Shown here: positions 1-6,683 of the stretch, piece by piece | Layout: every line of letters starts with the position of its first letter | How positions within the stretch are numbered: position 1 is the stretch's first letter | Source of the DNA: Campylobacter sp. | GTDB lineage: Bacteria > Campylobacterota > Campylobacteria > Campylobacterales > Campylobacteraceae | Reading direction: 5' to 3' | DNA: 6,683 nucleotides | NCBI GenBank assembly: GCA_017506845.1 | Contig: JAFVMP010000003.1 | Coordinates: 1-6,683 of the forward strand | The notes under the pieces: model-generated | The model's input: only the letters and a program-made list of their open reading frames with translations | Told to the model about the DNA's origin: nothing | The model's database searches: none | Position numbers and translations under genes: made by a program

Positions 1-395
1 CAAATTTACTTAGTCTTGTAGAGCCTGATGATTTAGTGCATTTTGGACTTATTCCTGAGCTTATTGGTAGATTGCATGCTATTACTACTTTAAATGAAAT
101 TACGACTGAGGATATGATAAGAATATTAACTCAGCCAAAAAATGCACTTTTAAGGCAGTATGAAAAGCTTTTTGCTATTGATGGGGCTAGGCTTAAATTT
201 GAAGATGAGGCGATTAAAGAGGTAGCAAATCAAGCTATTAAACGCAAAACAGGCGCTAGAGGCCTAAGAAGTATAATGGAAGATGTTATGATAGATATTA
301 TGTATGACCTTCCAGAACTAAATGGCTATGATGTAATAATATCAAAAAGTGTAATCGATGGCGAAGCAAAGCCGTTATTAATGAAAGTAAAATAA
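1..395 (+). CDS. clpX: ATP-dependent Clp protease ATP-binding subunit ClpX, C-terminal fragment (5' end outside window)
   Basis: ClpX is the AAA+ hexameric unfoldase that recognises tagged proteins in the cytoplasm and feeds them into ClpP. Only the last 130 residues are present; the frame is open from base 3, so the gene begins upstream of the window and the GTG at 36 is an internal valine. The fragment opens with a segment like the family signature VEPEDLxxFGLIPExIGR; here [10 protein letters not shown] carries the arginine-finger residue (codon 69-71). The small AAA+ domain follows, with the QPKNAL segment and the sensor-2 motif TGARGLRS (arginine codon 258-260). The family tail [11 protein letters not shown] lies next to the stop, so the C-terminus is intact. 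The Walker A and B boxes, pore loops and zinc-binding domain lie outside the window. mreB starts 10 bases after the TAA stop, so the two are probably co-transcribed. Identification is very secure from the sensor-2 and IPE-IGR motifs. Confidence 0.96.
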   Translation, partial: NLLSLVEPDDLVHFGLIPELIGRLHAITTLNEITTEDMIRILTQPKNALLRQYEKLFAIDGARLKFEDEAIKEVANQAIKRKTGARGLRSIMEDVMIDIMYDLPELNGYDVIISKSVIDGEAKPLLMKVK

Positions 396-401
396 AAGGG
401 G
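396..401 (+). promoter_or_regulatory. Ribosome binding site of mreB
   Basis: An AAGGGG stretch directly follows the clpX stop codon and ends four bases before the mreB ATG at 406. It supports that start and places mreB translation initiation inside the end of the clpX message. Confidence 0.65.
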
Positions 402-405
402 ATAT

Positions 406-1440
406 ATGATTTTAGACCAACTAGTAGGACTTTTTTCAAGTGATATGGGTATTGATTTAGGTACAGCAAATACATTGGTTTTAATAAAAGATAAAGGTAT
501 TGTAATTAACGAACCAAGCGTCGTCGCAGTTCAAAGAGAGAAGTATGGTAAGCAAAAGATACTAGCAGTTGGACAGGATGCTAAGGAGATGGTAGGTAAG
601 ACTCCAGGTGATATAGAAGCTATTAGACCGATGAGAGATGGAGTTATAGCTGATTTTGATATGACTGAGAAAATGATTAGATATTTTATCGAAAAGACTC
701 ATAGAAGAAAGACATTTTTACGCCCTAGAATTATTATCTCTGTACCATATGGCTTAACTCAAGTAGAAAGAAAAGCTGTAAGAGAAAGTGCGTTATCAGC
801 TGGAGCTAGAGAGGTTTTTTTAATTGAAGAACCTATGGCTGCAGCAATTGGAGCAAATTTGCCGGTTCGTGAACCGCAAGGTAGTTTAGTAGTTGATATC
901 GGAGGTGGTACAACTGAGATTGGTGTGGTATCTTTAGGAGGTTTGGTAATTTCTAAAAGCATTAGAACTGCAGGAGATAAGCTTGATGCAAGCATTGTAA
1001 ACTATGTAAAAGAGAAATTTAATCTATTAATTGGTGAGAGAAACGGTGAAGAGATAAAAATCAAAATCGGCTCAGCGATCCAGTTGCCTAAAGAGCTATC
1101 TATGGTTATAAAAGGACGAGATCAAGTAAGTGGCCTATTGAGCCGTATCGAAATTACTAGTGAAGATATTAGAGAGGCAATGAGAGAATCCCTAAAAGAG
1201 ATTGCTGATGCGTTAAAAACAGTTTTAGAAAATATGCCGCCTGATTTAGCTGGTGATATAGTTGAGCGTGGTGTCGTGCTAACCGGTGGTGGAGCACTTA
1301 TTAGGGGGCTAGATAAGTATCTATCTGATATTGTTAAGTTGCCTGTATATGTAGCTGATGAACCACTTCTTGCAGTGGCTAGAGGTACTGGTAAGGCTTT
1401 AGAAGAGATAGGACTTTTACACCAATTAATCAATGAATAA
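406..1440 (+). CDS. mreB: Rod shape-determining protein MreB (bacterial actin homologue)
   Basis: MreB polymerises with ATP into membrane-bound filaments that direct the cell-wall elongation machinery (MreC, RodA, PBP2) and keep the cell rod- or spiral-shaped. The 344-aa product is full length for the family. Residues 1-12 can form an amphipathic helix ([12 protein letters not shown]), the usual membrane anchor of Gram-negative MreB. The actin/Hsp70 nucleotide-binding motifs are in order: phosphate-1 loop [13 protein letters not shown] at 13-25, phosphate-2 loop [10 protein letters not shown] at 164-173, and the adenosine motif [10 protein letters not shown] at 292-301. The EEPMAAAIG segment between them is also typical. 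The ATG at 406 is chosen because of the purine-rich RBS just upstream and because the N-terminal helix is complete. The gene follows clpX by 10 bases and overlaps mreC by 8, so it is probably translated from a clpX-mreB-mreC message. No missing residue or frameshift is seen. Confidence 0.98.
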   Translation: MILDQLVGLFSSDMGIDLGTANTLVLIKDKGIVINEPSVVAVQREKYGKQKILAVGQDAKEMVGKTPGDIEAIRPMRDGVIADFDMTEKMIRYFIEKTHRRKTFLRPRIIISVPYGLTQVERKAVRESALSAGAREVFLIEEPMAAAIGANLPVREPQGSLVVDIGGGTTEIGVVSLGGLVISKSIRTAGDKLDASIVNYVKEKFNLLIGERNGEEIKIKIGSAIQLPKELSMVIKGRDQVSGLLSRIEITSEDIREAMRESLKEIADALKTVLENMPPDLAGDIVERGVVLTGGGALIRGLDKYLSDIVKLPVYVADEPLLAVARGTGKALEEIGLLHQLINE

Positions 1441-2179
1441 ACTTAAATTCTTATTGATAGTTATCTGCTTAGGTTTTATATCATTTTACTTAAGCGATTA
1501 TGCTAGAAGTGTAGTGATGAGCGGGGTTAAGCTTACACTATCTTTATACCAAGATAGCAGGGATTTTATCATAGATACTATCAATGAACATTTTAATCAA
1601 GCCAGCGAGATAAGAGCGCTTAGAGAACAAAATATTGAATTAGAGCGCTCTGTTACGCTACTTTCAGCTTTTGCTTATAAGCTTGATGCTTTATTAAATG
1701 AACAAAACTCTACTAAATTTACACCAAATATCCAGTTGGTTCGTGCACTATCATATATGAATATTGGCGATCATGATAAGGTTTGGATTGATTTTGATGA
1801 ATTTGATGAAAATAAAATCTATGGCTTAATCTCGCAGGGTAAAACTGCTGGAATCGTGATAAATAAAGATGGCAGTCCGCTTGCTCTACTACAAACCGAT
1901 CCAAAGTCGACATTTTCAGTTAGTATAGGAGAGCAGCGCATAGCAGGAATTGCTACAGGAAATGGTAAGAATATTGTAGTTAAATTTATTGCTCAATGGC
2001 TAAGCCCAAAAGTCGGCGATGAGGTTTATACTAGTGGGCTTGATGGGATATTTTTTAGCGGTGTTCCAGTAGGTAAAATTACCAAAGTTTATGAAGAAGA
2101 ACTATATAAAAGCGCAATTGTAGAAACTGATTTAAAAATTCAAGTCCCAAGCTATCTTTATGTTGTAACAAATCAATAG
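1433..2179 (+). CDS. mreC: Rod shape-determining protein MreC
   Basis: MreC is an inner-membrane protein whose periplasmic part activates PBP2 and links it to MreB in the elongasome. Seen here: a single N-terminal membrane segment at about residues 4-20 ([17 protein letters not shown]) after a short basic cytoplasmic start; a predicted coiled coil at about 41-90 with regular Leu/Ile spacing and many charges; then a beta-rich periplasmic region to the end. The MreC signature [14 protein letters not shown] lies at 202-215. At 248 aa it is much shorter than E. coli MreC (about 367 aa) but similar to the Helicobacter pylori protein as I recall it. The start ATG lies inside the last codons of mreB (8-base overlap, different frame) with no good Shine-Dalgarno sequence, pointing to translational coupling. 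No mreD follows; the next gene is carB. Confidence 0.95.
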   Translation: MNKLKFLLIVICLGFISFYLSDYARSVVMSGVKLTLSLYQDSRDFIIDTINEHFNQASEIRALREQNIELERSVTLLSAFAYKLDALLNEQNSTKFTPNIQLVRALSYMNIGDHDKVWIDFDEFDENKIYGLISQGKTAGIVINKDGSPLALLQTDPKSTFSVSIGEQRIAGIATGNGKNIVVKFIAQWLSPKVGDEVYTSGLDGIFFSGVPVGKITKVYEEELYKSAIVETDLKIQVPSYLYVVTNQ

Positions 2180-2228
2180 CTTTACTATTTTGATTAAATT
2201 TAATATAAATTGCTAAATTTAACAGTAA

Positions 2229-2274
2229 TTTTTTCTCCTTTTTATGCTGATTTTTATCTACAATTCAATATAAT
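2229..2274 (+). promoter_or_regulatory. Probable sigma-70 promoter of carB (T-tracts plus TATAAT)
   Basis: A perfect TATAAT lies at 2269-2274, about 75 bases before the carB start. Upstream there is no TTGACA-like -35 box. Instead T-runs occur at 2229-2234, 2239-2243 and 2251-2255, spaced roughly one helical turn apart. That arrangement is known for Campylobacter housekeeping promoters. Transcription would begin near 2281, giving a leader of about 65-70 bases. This suggests carB has its own promoter even if some message reads through from mreC. The element is predicted from sequence only. Confidence 0.6.
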
Positions 2275-2289
2275 TACGCTTAGTTTTTA

Positions 2290-2311
2290 TTTGAAATCAA
2301 AATAAATTGAT
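2290..2311. promoter_or_regulatory. Overlapping short dyads in the carB leader, possible operator
   Basis: TTTGA-AA-TCAAA (2290-2301) is a perfect 5-bp dyad with a 2-base centre. Overlapping it, ATCAA and TTGAT (2296-2300 and 2307-2311) form a second dyad with a 6-base centre. They lie about 10-30 bases downstream of the predicted transcription start, where a repressor could act. The sequence is very AT-rich, so chance is a serious alternative, and I cannot name a regulator. Confidence 0.2.
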
Positions 2312-2333
2312 AATCTTAAAATGCATATAAATT

Positions 2334-2341
2334 AAGAGGGG
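2334..2341 (+). promoter_or_regulatory. Ribosome binding site of carB
   Basis: AAGAGGGG ends seven bases before the ATG at 2349 and is the strongest Shine-Dalgarno match in the window. It fixes the carB start and suggests efficient initiation. Confidence 0.75.
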
Positions 2342-2348
2342 TAGAACT

Positions 2349-5300
2349 ATGCCAAAAAGAGACGATATCAAGACGATTTTGTTAATAGGTAGTGGTCCTA
2401 TTATCATCGGCCAGGCTTGCGAATTTGATTATAGTGGTACTCAGGCTGCTAAGACTTTAAAAGAGTTAGGCTATAGAGTAGTACTAATTAACTCAAATCC
2501 AGCTACAATTATGACAGATCCAGACTTTGCCGATGCAACATATATTGAGCCAATTACTAAAGAGAGCATTAGTAGAATTATTAAAAAAGAGAATGTAGAT
2601 GCGCTCTTACCTACGATGGGTGGCCAGGTTGCTTTAAATGTGGCTATGGAGCTTTATGAAAATAATATGCTTGGCGATGTTAAATTCCTAGGCGCTAATC
2701 CAGAAGCGATTAAAAAAGGAGAAGATAGGGTAGCATTTAAAGAGGCTATGATTAAAATCGGTATGGATCTACCAAAATCTATGTATGCATACAATATGGA
2801 AGAAGCACTAAAAGCTGCTAATGAGATTGGATTCCCGCTTATTATTAGAGCTAGTTATACTCTTGGCGGTGCTGGTAGCGGCGTAGCATATAACCTTGAT
2901 GAGTTTAGAGATATTGCTGAGAGTGGGATTGAGGCTAGTCCAATAAATGAGATTTTAATAGAAGAGAGTTTGTTAGGATGGAAAGAGTATGAGATGGAGG
3001 TTATTAGAGATAGAGCTGATAACTGCATTATCGTCTGTTCTATTGAAAACTTTGATCCTATGGGTGTGCATACAGGAGACTCTATAACCGTAGCACCAGC
3101 TCTTACGCTAACTGATAAAGAGTATCAATATATGCGTGATGCAAGCTTTAAAATCTTGCGTGAAATTGGCGTAGATACTGGAGGCAGCAATGTGCAATTT
3201 GCTGTAAATCCAAAAAATGGTAGAATGACTGTAATTGAGATGAATCCACGCGTAAGTAGAAGCTCAGCCCTAGCTAGTAAGGCTACAGGTTACCCAATTG
3301 CTAAAGTAGCAACTATGTTAGCCGTTGGCTTTACTCTTGATGAGATTAAAAACGATATTACAGGGACACCAGCAAGCTTTGAACCAGTAATTGATTATAT
3401 AGTAACTAAAATTCCTAGATTTACCTTTGAAAAATTCCCAGGTTCTAATCCATATCTAGGCACTGCAATGAAAAGTGTTGGCGAGGTTATGGCAATTGGT
3501 AGAAGTTTTAAAGAGAGCGTTCAAAAAGCTCTTTGTAGCTTAGAAAAAGATTATAGTGGATTTAATCATCTAAATTTAAGCGATGAAGATTTGGTTTTTG
3601 GATTAAGAAATGGCCATGAAAATAGAATTTTATATATTGCACAAGCTTTTAGAAATGGTAAAAGCGTAGAAGATGTTTATGAATTAACTAAGATTGATAG
3701 ATGGTTTTTAACTCAAATTTATGAGATAATTGAATTTGAAGACCGTATAGATATGGATATTTTAAATGATAAAGAGCTATTAAGAAAGGCTAAAACTTGG
3801 GGCTTTAGCGATAAGATGATAGCGCATTTAATCAATGCTAAAGATAATTTAGAGTTAAGTCAAAACGATATATATTATGCTAGAATGCGTCACCAAATTG
3901 GCTTAGAATATAGCGAGGTTGATACTTGTGGTGGTGAGTTTCCAGCACTAACTCCATATCTATATAGTAGCACAAACATCACTCCAAATCTACCAAATTT
4001 ACCTACAAATAGTAATAATAAAAAAGTTTTAATAATTGGCGGAGGCCCTAATCGTATAGGTCAAGGTATTGAGTTTGATTATTGTTGTGTTCATGCTAGC
4101 TATGCTTTAAGAGATTTAGGTGTTACAACTATTATGTATAATTGTAATCCTGAAACTGTATCAACTGACTATGATACTAGTGATATTTTATATTTTGAAC
4201 CAATTGATTTTGAACATTTAAGAGCAGTAATTGAGCGTGAAAATCCAGATGGCGTTATTGTTCATTTTGGTGGACAGACTCCGCTTAAATTTTCTAAACG
4301 CCTATCAATGATCGGTGCTAAGATTATTGGAACTACAGCTAGAGTAATTGATATTGCTGAAGATAGAAAGAAATTTAGTGAGTTTATCCGCTTAGTTAAT
4401 GTAGCTCAGCCTGATAATGATACTGCTATTAGCGAATCTGAAGCACTAGAAAAGGCAAATAAAATCGGCTATCCAGTTTTAGTTCGCCCTAGCTATGTCT
4501 TAGGTGGTAGAGCAATGAGAAGAGTTCATAGCGAACTTGAGCTTAAAGAGTATATGAGTGAAGCAGTTAGAGTTAGTAATAACTCTCCAGTTTTACTTGA
4601 TAAGTTTTTGCAAGATGCAACTGAGCTTGATGTAGATGCTATTAGCGATGGCAAAGATGTATATATCGGTGCGATTATGGAGCATATAGAAGAGGCTGGA
4701 ATTCATAGTGGCGATAGTGCTAGCATCCTTCCTCCTTGCAATCTTTCTAAAGATATTATGGATCAAGTTGAGAGCTGTACAAAAGATATAGCGCTTAAAT
4801 TAGGCGTAGTAGGTTTGATGAATATTCAATTTGCTGTATATAATGATAAATTATATATTATCGAGGTTAATCCAAGGGCTAGCCGTACAGTGCCATTTGT
4901 AAGTAAGGCTACAGGCTTACCAATGGCTAAGGTAGCAACACGCGTAATGTGGCAAGGTAATTTAAAAGAGGCGCTTGAGTTTTATGATCAATTTAAAGTA
5001 GTTGAATTTGATGGTGAAATTTATAAACCAAGCCTAAATGGTGTAGTATGTGTTAAAGAGAGCGTCTTCCCATTTAATAAATTAAGTGGAGCTGATCTAA
5101 TCTTAGGGCCAGAGATGAAAAGTACTGGCGAGGTTATGGGTATTAGCGATAGCTTTGAAAAGAGCTTTGTTAAATCACAAATTGCAGCTAAAAATATCTT
5201 GCCAAGTGGCGGTACTGTCTTTATCAGTTTAGCTGATGCAGATAAGAACCGCGGTATTGAACTAGCTAAGAAATTTGAAAATTTAGGTTTTGAGATTGTA

Positions 5301-5603
5301 GCAACTGGTGGTACATATAAAACTTTAGCTCAAGCTGGAGTAAAATGTGAAATGGTTTATAAGATTAGTGAAGGCCGTCCAAATATCGAAGATAAACTCA
5401 AAAACTCACAAATTGCACTAGCAGTAAATACTAGCGATTCTAAAAGTAGTACAAGCGATGCAGTTAAGATTCGCCAAGCGGTATTAAGGTTTAAAATTCC
5501 ATACTTTACAAATATGAATGCAGCCCTAAAAGCAGCTGAATCAATTAGCTCAAATGAAGCAGCCTTAGAGGTTAAGAGCTTGCAAGAGTATCTAAATAGA
5601 TAA
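2349..5603 (+). CDS. carB: Carbamoyl-phosphate synthase, large subunit
   Basis: CarB makes carbamoyl phosphate from bicarbonate, two ATP and ammonia passed from the glutaminase subunit CarA; the product feeds arginine and pyrimidine synthesis. The 1084 aa match the family (E. coli 1073). Order: carboxyphosphate half with [20 protein letters not shown] near the start and first ATP-grasp domain, including R127 and metal/ATP ligands E297, N299, R301; oligomerisation region about 400-550; second half beginning at about 558 with [17 protein letters not shown] and second ATP-grasp with R713, E839, N841, R843; MGS-like allosteric domain from about 953 to the end. By comparison with remembered E. coli positions, ornithine-site residues E781, D789, Y1052, T1054 and effector-site residues S960, K966, T986, T989, K1005, N1027 are kept. 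The start is set by the strong RBS. carA is not adjacent, so the partner must be encoded elsewhere. A hairpin follows the stop closely. Confidence 0.98.
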   Translation: MPKRDDIKTILLIGSGPIIIGQACEFDYSGTQAAKTLKELGYRVVLINSNPATIMTDPDFADATYIEPITKESISRIIKKENVDALLPTMGGQVALNVAMELYENNMLGDVKFLGANPEAIKKGEDRVAFKEAMIKIGMDLPKSMYAYNMEEALKAANEIGFPLIIRASYTLGGAGSGVAYNLDEFRDIAESGIEASPINEILIEESLLGWKEYEMEVIRDRADNCIIVCSIENFDPMGVHTGDSITVAPALTLTDKEYQYMRDASFKILREIGVDTGGSNVQFAVNPKNGRMTVIEMNPRVSRSSALASKATGYPIAKVATMLAVGFTLDEIKNDITGTPASFEPVIDYIVTKIPRFTFEKFPGSNPYLGTAMKSVGEVMAIGRSFKESVQKALCSLEKDYSGFNHLNLSDEDLVFGLRNGHENRILYIAQAFRNGKSVEDVYELTKIDRWFLTQIYEIIEFEDRIDMDILNDKELLRKAKTWGFSDKMIAHLINAKDNLELSQNDIYYARMRHQIGLEYSEVDTCGGEFPALTPYLYSSTNITPNLPNLPTNSNNKKVLIIGGGPNRIGQGIEFDYCCVHASYALRDLGVTTIMYNCNPETVSTDYDTSDILYFEPIDFEHLRAVIERENPDGVIVHFGGQTPLKFSKRLSMIGAKIIGTTARVIDIAEDRKKFSEFIRLVNVAQPDNDTAISESEALEKANKIGYPVLVRPSYVLGGRAMRRVHSELELKEYMSEAVRVSNNSPVLLDKFLQDATELDVDAISDGKDVYIGAIMEHIEEAGIHSGDSASILPPCNLSKDIMDQVESCTKDIALKLGVVGLMNIQFAVYNDKLYIIEVNPRASRTVPFVSKATGLPMAKVATRVMWQGNLKEALEFYDQFKVVEFDGEIYKPSLNGVVCVKESVFPFNKLSGADLILGPEMKSTGEVMGISDSFEKSFVKSQIAAKNILPSGGTVFISLADADKNRGIELAKKFENLGFEIVATGGTYKTLAQAGVKCEMVYKISEGRPNIEDKLKNSQIALAVNTSDSKSSTSDAVKIRQAVLRFKIPYFTNMNAALKAAESISSNEAALEVKSLQEYLNR

Positions 5604-5608
5604 TAAAT

Positions 5609-5630
5609 TTGCCACGCTTAGTCGTGGCAA
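5609..5630. terminator. Hairpin after carB, candidate (weak) terminator
   Basis: TTGCCACG and CGTGGCAA form a perfect 8-bp stem with a 6-base loop (CTTAGT), starting five bases after the carB stop. Six of the eight pairs are the GC-rich core GCCACG, which stands out in this AT-rich DNA. On the plus strand the following bases (CTTATTTAAG) are only moderately T-rich, so termination may be partial. On the minus strand the stem is followed by AAATTTATTA, also weak. It may instead stabilise the carB mRNA 3' end while letting some message continue into the next gene. Confidence 0.6.
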
Positions 5631-5650
5631 CTTATTTAAGATATATTTAA

Positions 5651-6073
5651 ATGATTTACCTAGCACAAACTGATACAACGGCTGGATTTTTAAGCAAAGA
5701 CTTAAAAAAATTAAATTCTATTAAAAATCGCCCATTAAATCAACCATGTTTAATCTGTGTAAGCAAATTTAAAAATTTGCAAAACTTTTCACGCGTACCA
5801 AAAAAGTATAAAAATCTAATACGCCGCTCCAAAAAAACAACATTCATATATCCAAATTTAAAAGCTATCAGAGTAGTAAAAGATCATCCACACACTAAGC
5901 TATTAGATAAATTAGAATGGGTATATTCTACTAGTGCAAACCCTCATAAAAAGGTATTTGATATCGAATTTGCGGTAGCTAATGCTGATATAATTATAGA
6001 TACAAAATTCACCCCAGCACAAGCTTCAAAAATTTATAAAATATCTAAAACAAATATAAGAAGAATTAGATAA
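5651..6073 (+). CDS. Compact Sua5/YciO/YrdC-family protein
   Basis: Sua5/YrdC proteins make threonylcarbamoyl-AMP for the t6A base of ANN-decoding tRNAs; whether this one does is uncertain. Family features: QTDTTAGFLS at 6-15, matching the PTDTxYGL start of the fold; KNRP at 25-28, giving the K-x-R active-site pair; a segment at 73-85 like the VRxPDHP..LL stretch (VVKDHPHTKLL); STSAN at 93-97, giving the S-x-N motif; and ADIIID at 112-117. At 140 aa it is clearly shorter than usual (about 190-210 aa); the middle is compressed to about 45 residues and there is no extra C-terminal domain. It is strongly basic, fitting contact with RNA. The ATG at 5651 is preferred because the conserved TDT motif begins at residue 7, but the only Shine-Dalgarno match is weak (AAGA, nine bases away). 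It follows carB by 47 bases with a hairpin between, and its stop overlaps the convergent gene by 8 bases. Family assignment fairly sure; activity open. Confidence 0.75.
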   Translation: MIYLAQTDTTAGFLSKDLKKLNSIKNRPLNQPCLICVSKFKNLQNFSRVPKKYKNLIRRSKKTTFIYPNLKAIRVVKDHPHTKLLDKLEWVYSTSANPHKKVFDIEFAVANADIIIDTKFTPAQASKIYKISKTNIRRIR

Positions 6074-6683
6074 TTTCATCATCTTTTACTATTTTTTCTA
6101 TTAAGCCAAATTTAATATGCTTAATTCCATATCCACCAGCTTGAATAAATCCTACGCTATCGTTTGGATGAATTTTATATATTTTAGATTTAATTTTGAG
6201 TTTTTTTCGTTTGCCAAAAAGTGCGTTAATAAAGCTTATTGTGCTATTTCTTTGCCAGTTTAGATCTAAATTTACTCTAAAATGTTTTGGTAGTTTTTTC
6301 TTTTTACTACCAATTAAAAAGTATCGTATAGACCCAGTTAGCACCTCACCACCATATAGATGAAGTCTAGACCATACAGTCATAGAGCTTAGAATTTCTT
6401 TTAATCTATTTTGCTCATCGCTATTTGGGCGTATTTTATTGTGATTTTTATGTATTAGATTTAAAAAATTATGTTTAGTAATTATCTGCTTATTTTGCCT
6501 AATTTGTTTAGACATACTAATTCTAGTTTTATCAAAAACTACAAAGCTTAGTACTGTATAGTTGCTTAGATTAAATTCCTTATTAGCTAGAAAATCTTTA
6601 AAAATTTGAGTATGTTTAAGCAGTTTGGCAAATGGATCTTGATGTGCGATGGTGCGTTTTTTGGTTGTTTGTATCCACTCATC
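6066..6683 (-). CDS. NERD-like (nuclease-related) domain protein, C-terminal part (5' end outside window)
   Basis: The frame is open without a stop from the right edge of the window (base 6683) to the TAA at 6068-6066, giving 205 visible residues. An ATG at 6515-6513 is internal (visible residue 57), because coherent protein-like sequence precedes it. Visible residues 2-55 resemble the second half of a NERD domain: a W near the start (EWIQ), then HQDPFAKLLKH where NERD proteins have NPLRQNxGHIKAL, then a beta strand ending VLSFVVFD where they have IVVFS. The putative catalytic D and E-x-K residues would lie upstream, outside the window, so nuclease function cannot be judged. Residues about 60-205 are a second region I do not recognise: lysine-rich runs at 127-130 and 158-167, and a glycine-rich end (SVGFIQAGGYGIKHIKFGL, 176-194). 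The gene is convergent with the YrdC-like gene and its DNA looks even more AT-rich than carB, which may hint at accessory origin. NERD is a moderate-confidence reading from memory of the family. Confidence 0.6.
   Translation of the reverse strand, partial: DEWIQTTKKRTIAHQDPFAKLLKHTQIFKDFLANKEFNLSNYTVLSFVVFDKTRISMSKQIRQNKQIITKHNFLNLIHKNHNKIRPNSDEQNRLKEILSSMTVWSRLHLYGGEVLTGSIRYFLIGSKKKKLPKHFRVNLDLNWQRNSTISFINALFGKRKKLKIKSKIYKIHPNDSVGFIQAGGYGIKHIKFGLIEKIVKDDEII

Noticed and set aside
36..38. GTG as a start codon for a short 119-aa protein
   Set aside because: The frame is open upstream to base 3 and the preceding residues continue the ClpX signature, so this is an internal valine of a truncated gene.
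759..995. Minus-strand open frame opposite mreB (78 codons)
   Set aside because: It lies wholly inside mreB, and its serine/proline/threonine-rich composition is that of a reverse-strand shadow; no RBS or recognisable motif.
1122..1433. Minus-strand open frame opposite the end of mreB (103 codons)
   Set aside because: Shadow of the strongly conserved MreB C-terminus, low-complexity serine-rich translation, no independent support.
1719..1913. Minus-strand open frame opposite mreC (64 codons)
   Set aside because: Fully inside mreC, no motif or initiation signal.
2171..2195. Hairpin overlapping the mreC stop (AATCAATAG against CTA-TT-TTGATT) as an mreC terminator
   Set aside because: Stem is AT-rich with a 2-base bulge and no T-run follows; too weak to call a terminator.
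2194..2222. AT-only inverted repeat (TTAAATTTA and TAAATTTAA) followed by a T-run
   Set aside because: A 9-bp stem without any GC pair and an 11-base loop is unstable, and such words arise readily by chance in this spacer; the T-run is better explained as part of the carB promoter.
2309..2314. GATAAT as an alternative -10 box for carB
   Set aside because: It would leave a leader of under 30 bases and has no phased T-tracts at the right distance, whereas TATAAT at 2269 has both.
6513..6515. Minus-strand ATG as the start of a 149-aa protein
   Set aside because: Fifty-six upstream codons are open and encode NERD-like sequence to the window edge, so this is an internal methionine.
1..6683. CRISPR array, tRNA/rRNA gene, insertion sequence or prophage gene
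   Set aside because: No spaced direct repeats, cloverleaf-like segments, transposase/integrase motifs or terminal inverted repeats were seen on either strand by reading.

Overview
The window looks like ordinary chromosomal DNA from an AT-rich epsilonproteobacterium, most likely a Campylobacter. I base this on the gene order clpX–mreB–mreC–carB, the short MreC (248 aa), the A/T-loaded codon use, and a carB promoter with spaced T-tracts ahead of TATAAT and no clear -35 box, as in Campylobacter sigma-70 promoters. The genus assignment is inference from memory of such genomes; no database was searched.

Layout from left to right: the 3' end of clpX (AAA+ unfoldase of the ClpXP protease) enters from outside the window. 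It is followed after 10 bases by mreB (cell-shape actin homologue), and mreB overlaps mreC (periplasmic elongasome scaffold) by 8 bases. These three form a compact same-strand block that reads as one transcription unit. A 169-base AT-rich spacer follows. It holds a plausible promoter and a strong Shine-Dalgarno sequence for carB, the 1084-aa large subunit of carbamoyl-phosphate synthase, which feeds both arginine and pyrimidine synthesis. A GC-rich 8-bp hairpin lies just after carB. Next comes a small (140 aa), very basic protein that I read as a compact Sua5/YciO/YrdC-family member. Its stop overlaps by 8 bases the stop of a convergent minus-strand gene. That gene is open to the right edge of the window, so its N-terminus is missing. 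Its visible start resembles the second half of a NERD (nuclease-related) domain, and its C-terminal region is one I do not recognise.

The left and central part is housekeeping: proteolysis, cell-wall elongation, and arginine/pyrimidine precursor supply. The less ordinary part is the right-hand 1.1 kb, with a shrunken YrdC-like protein and the tail-to-tail NERD-like gene. I see no CRISPR array, tRNA, rRNA, insertion sequence or phage gene. Nothing in the window amounts to a clear new multi-gene system. No stretch longer than 300 bases lacks a gene.
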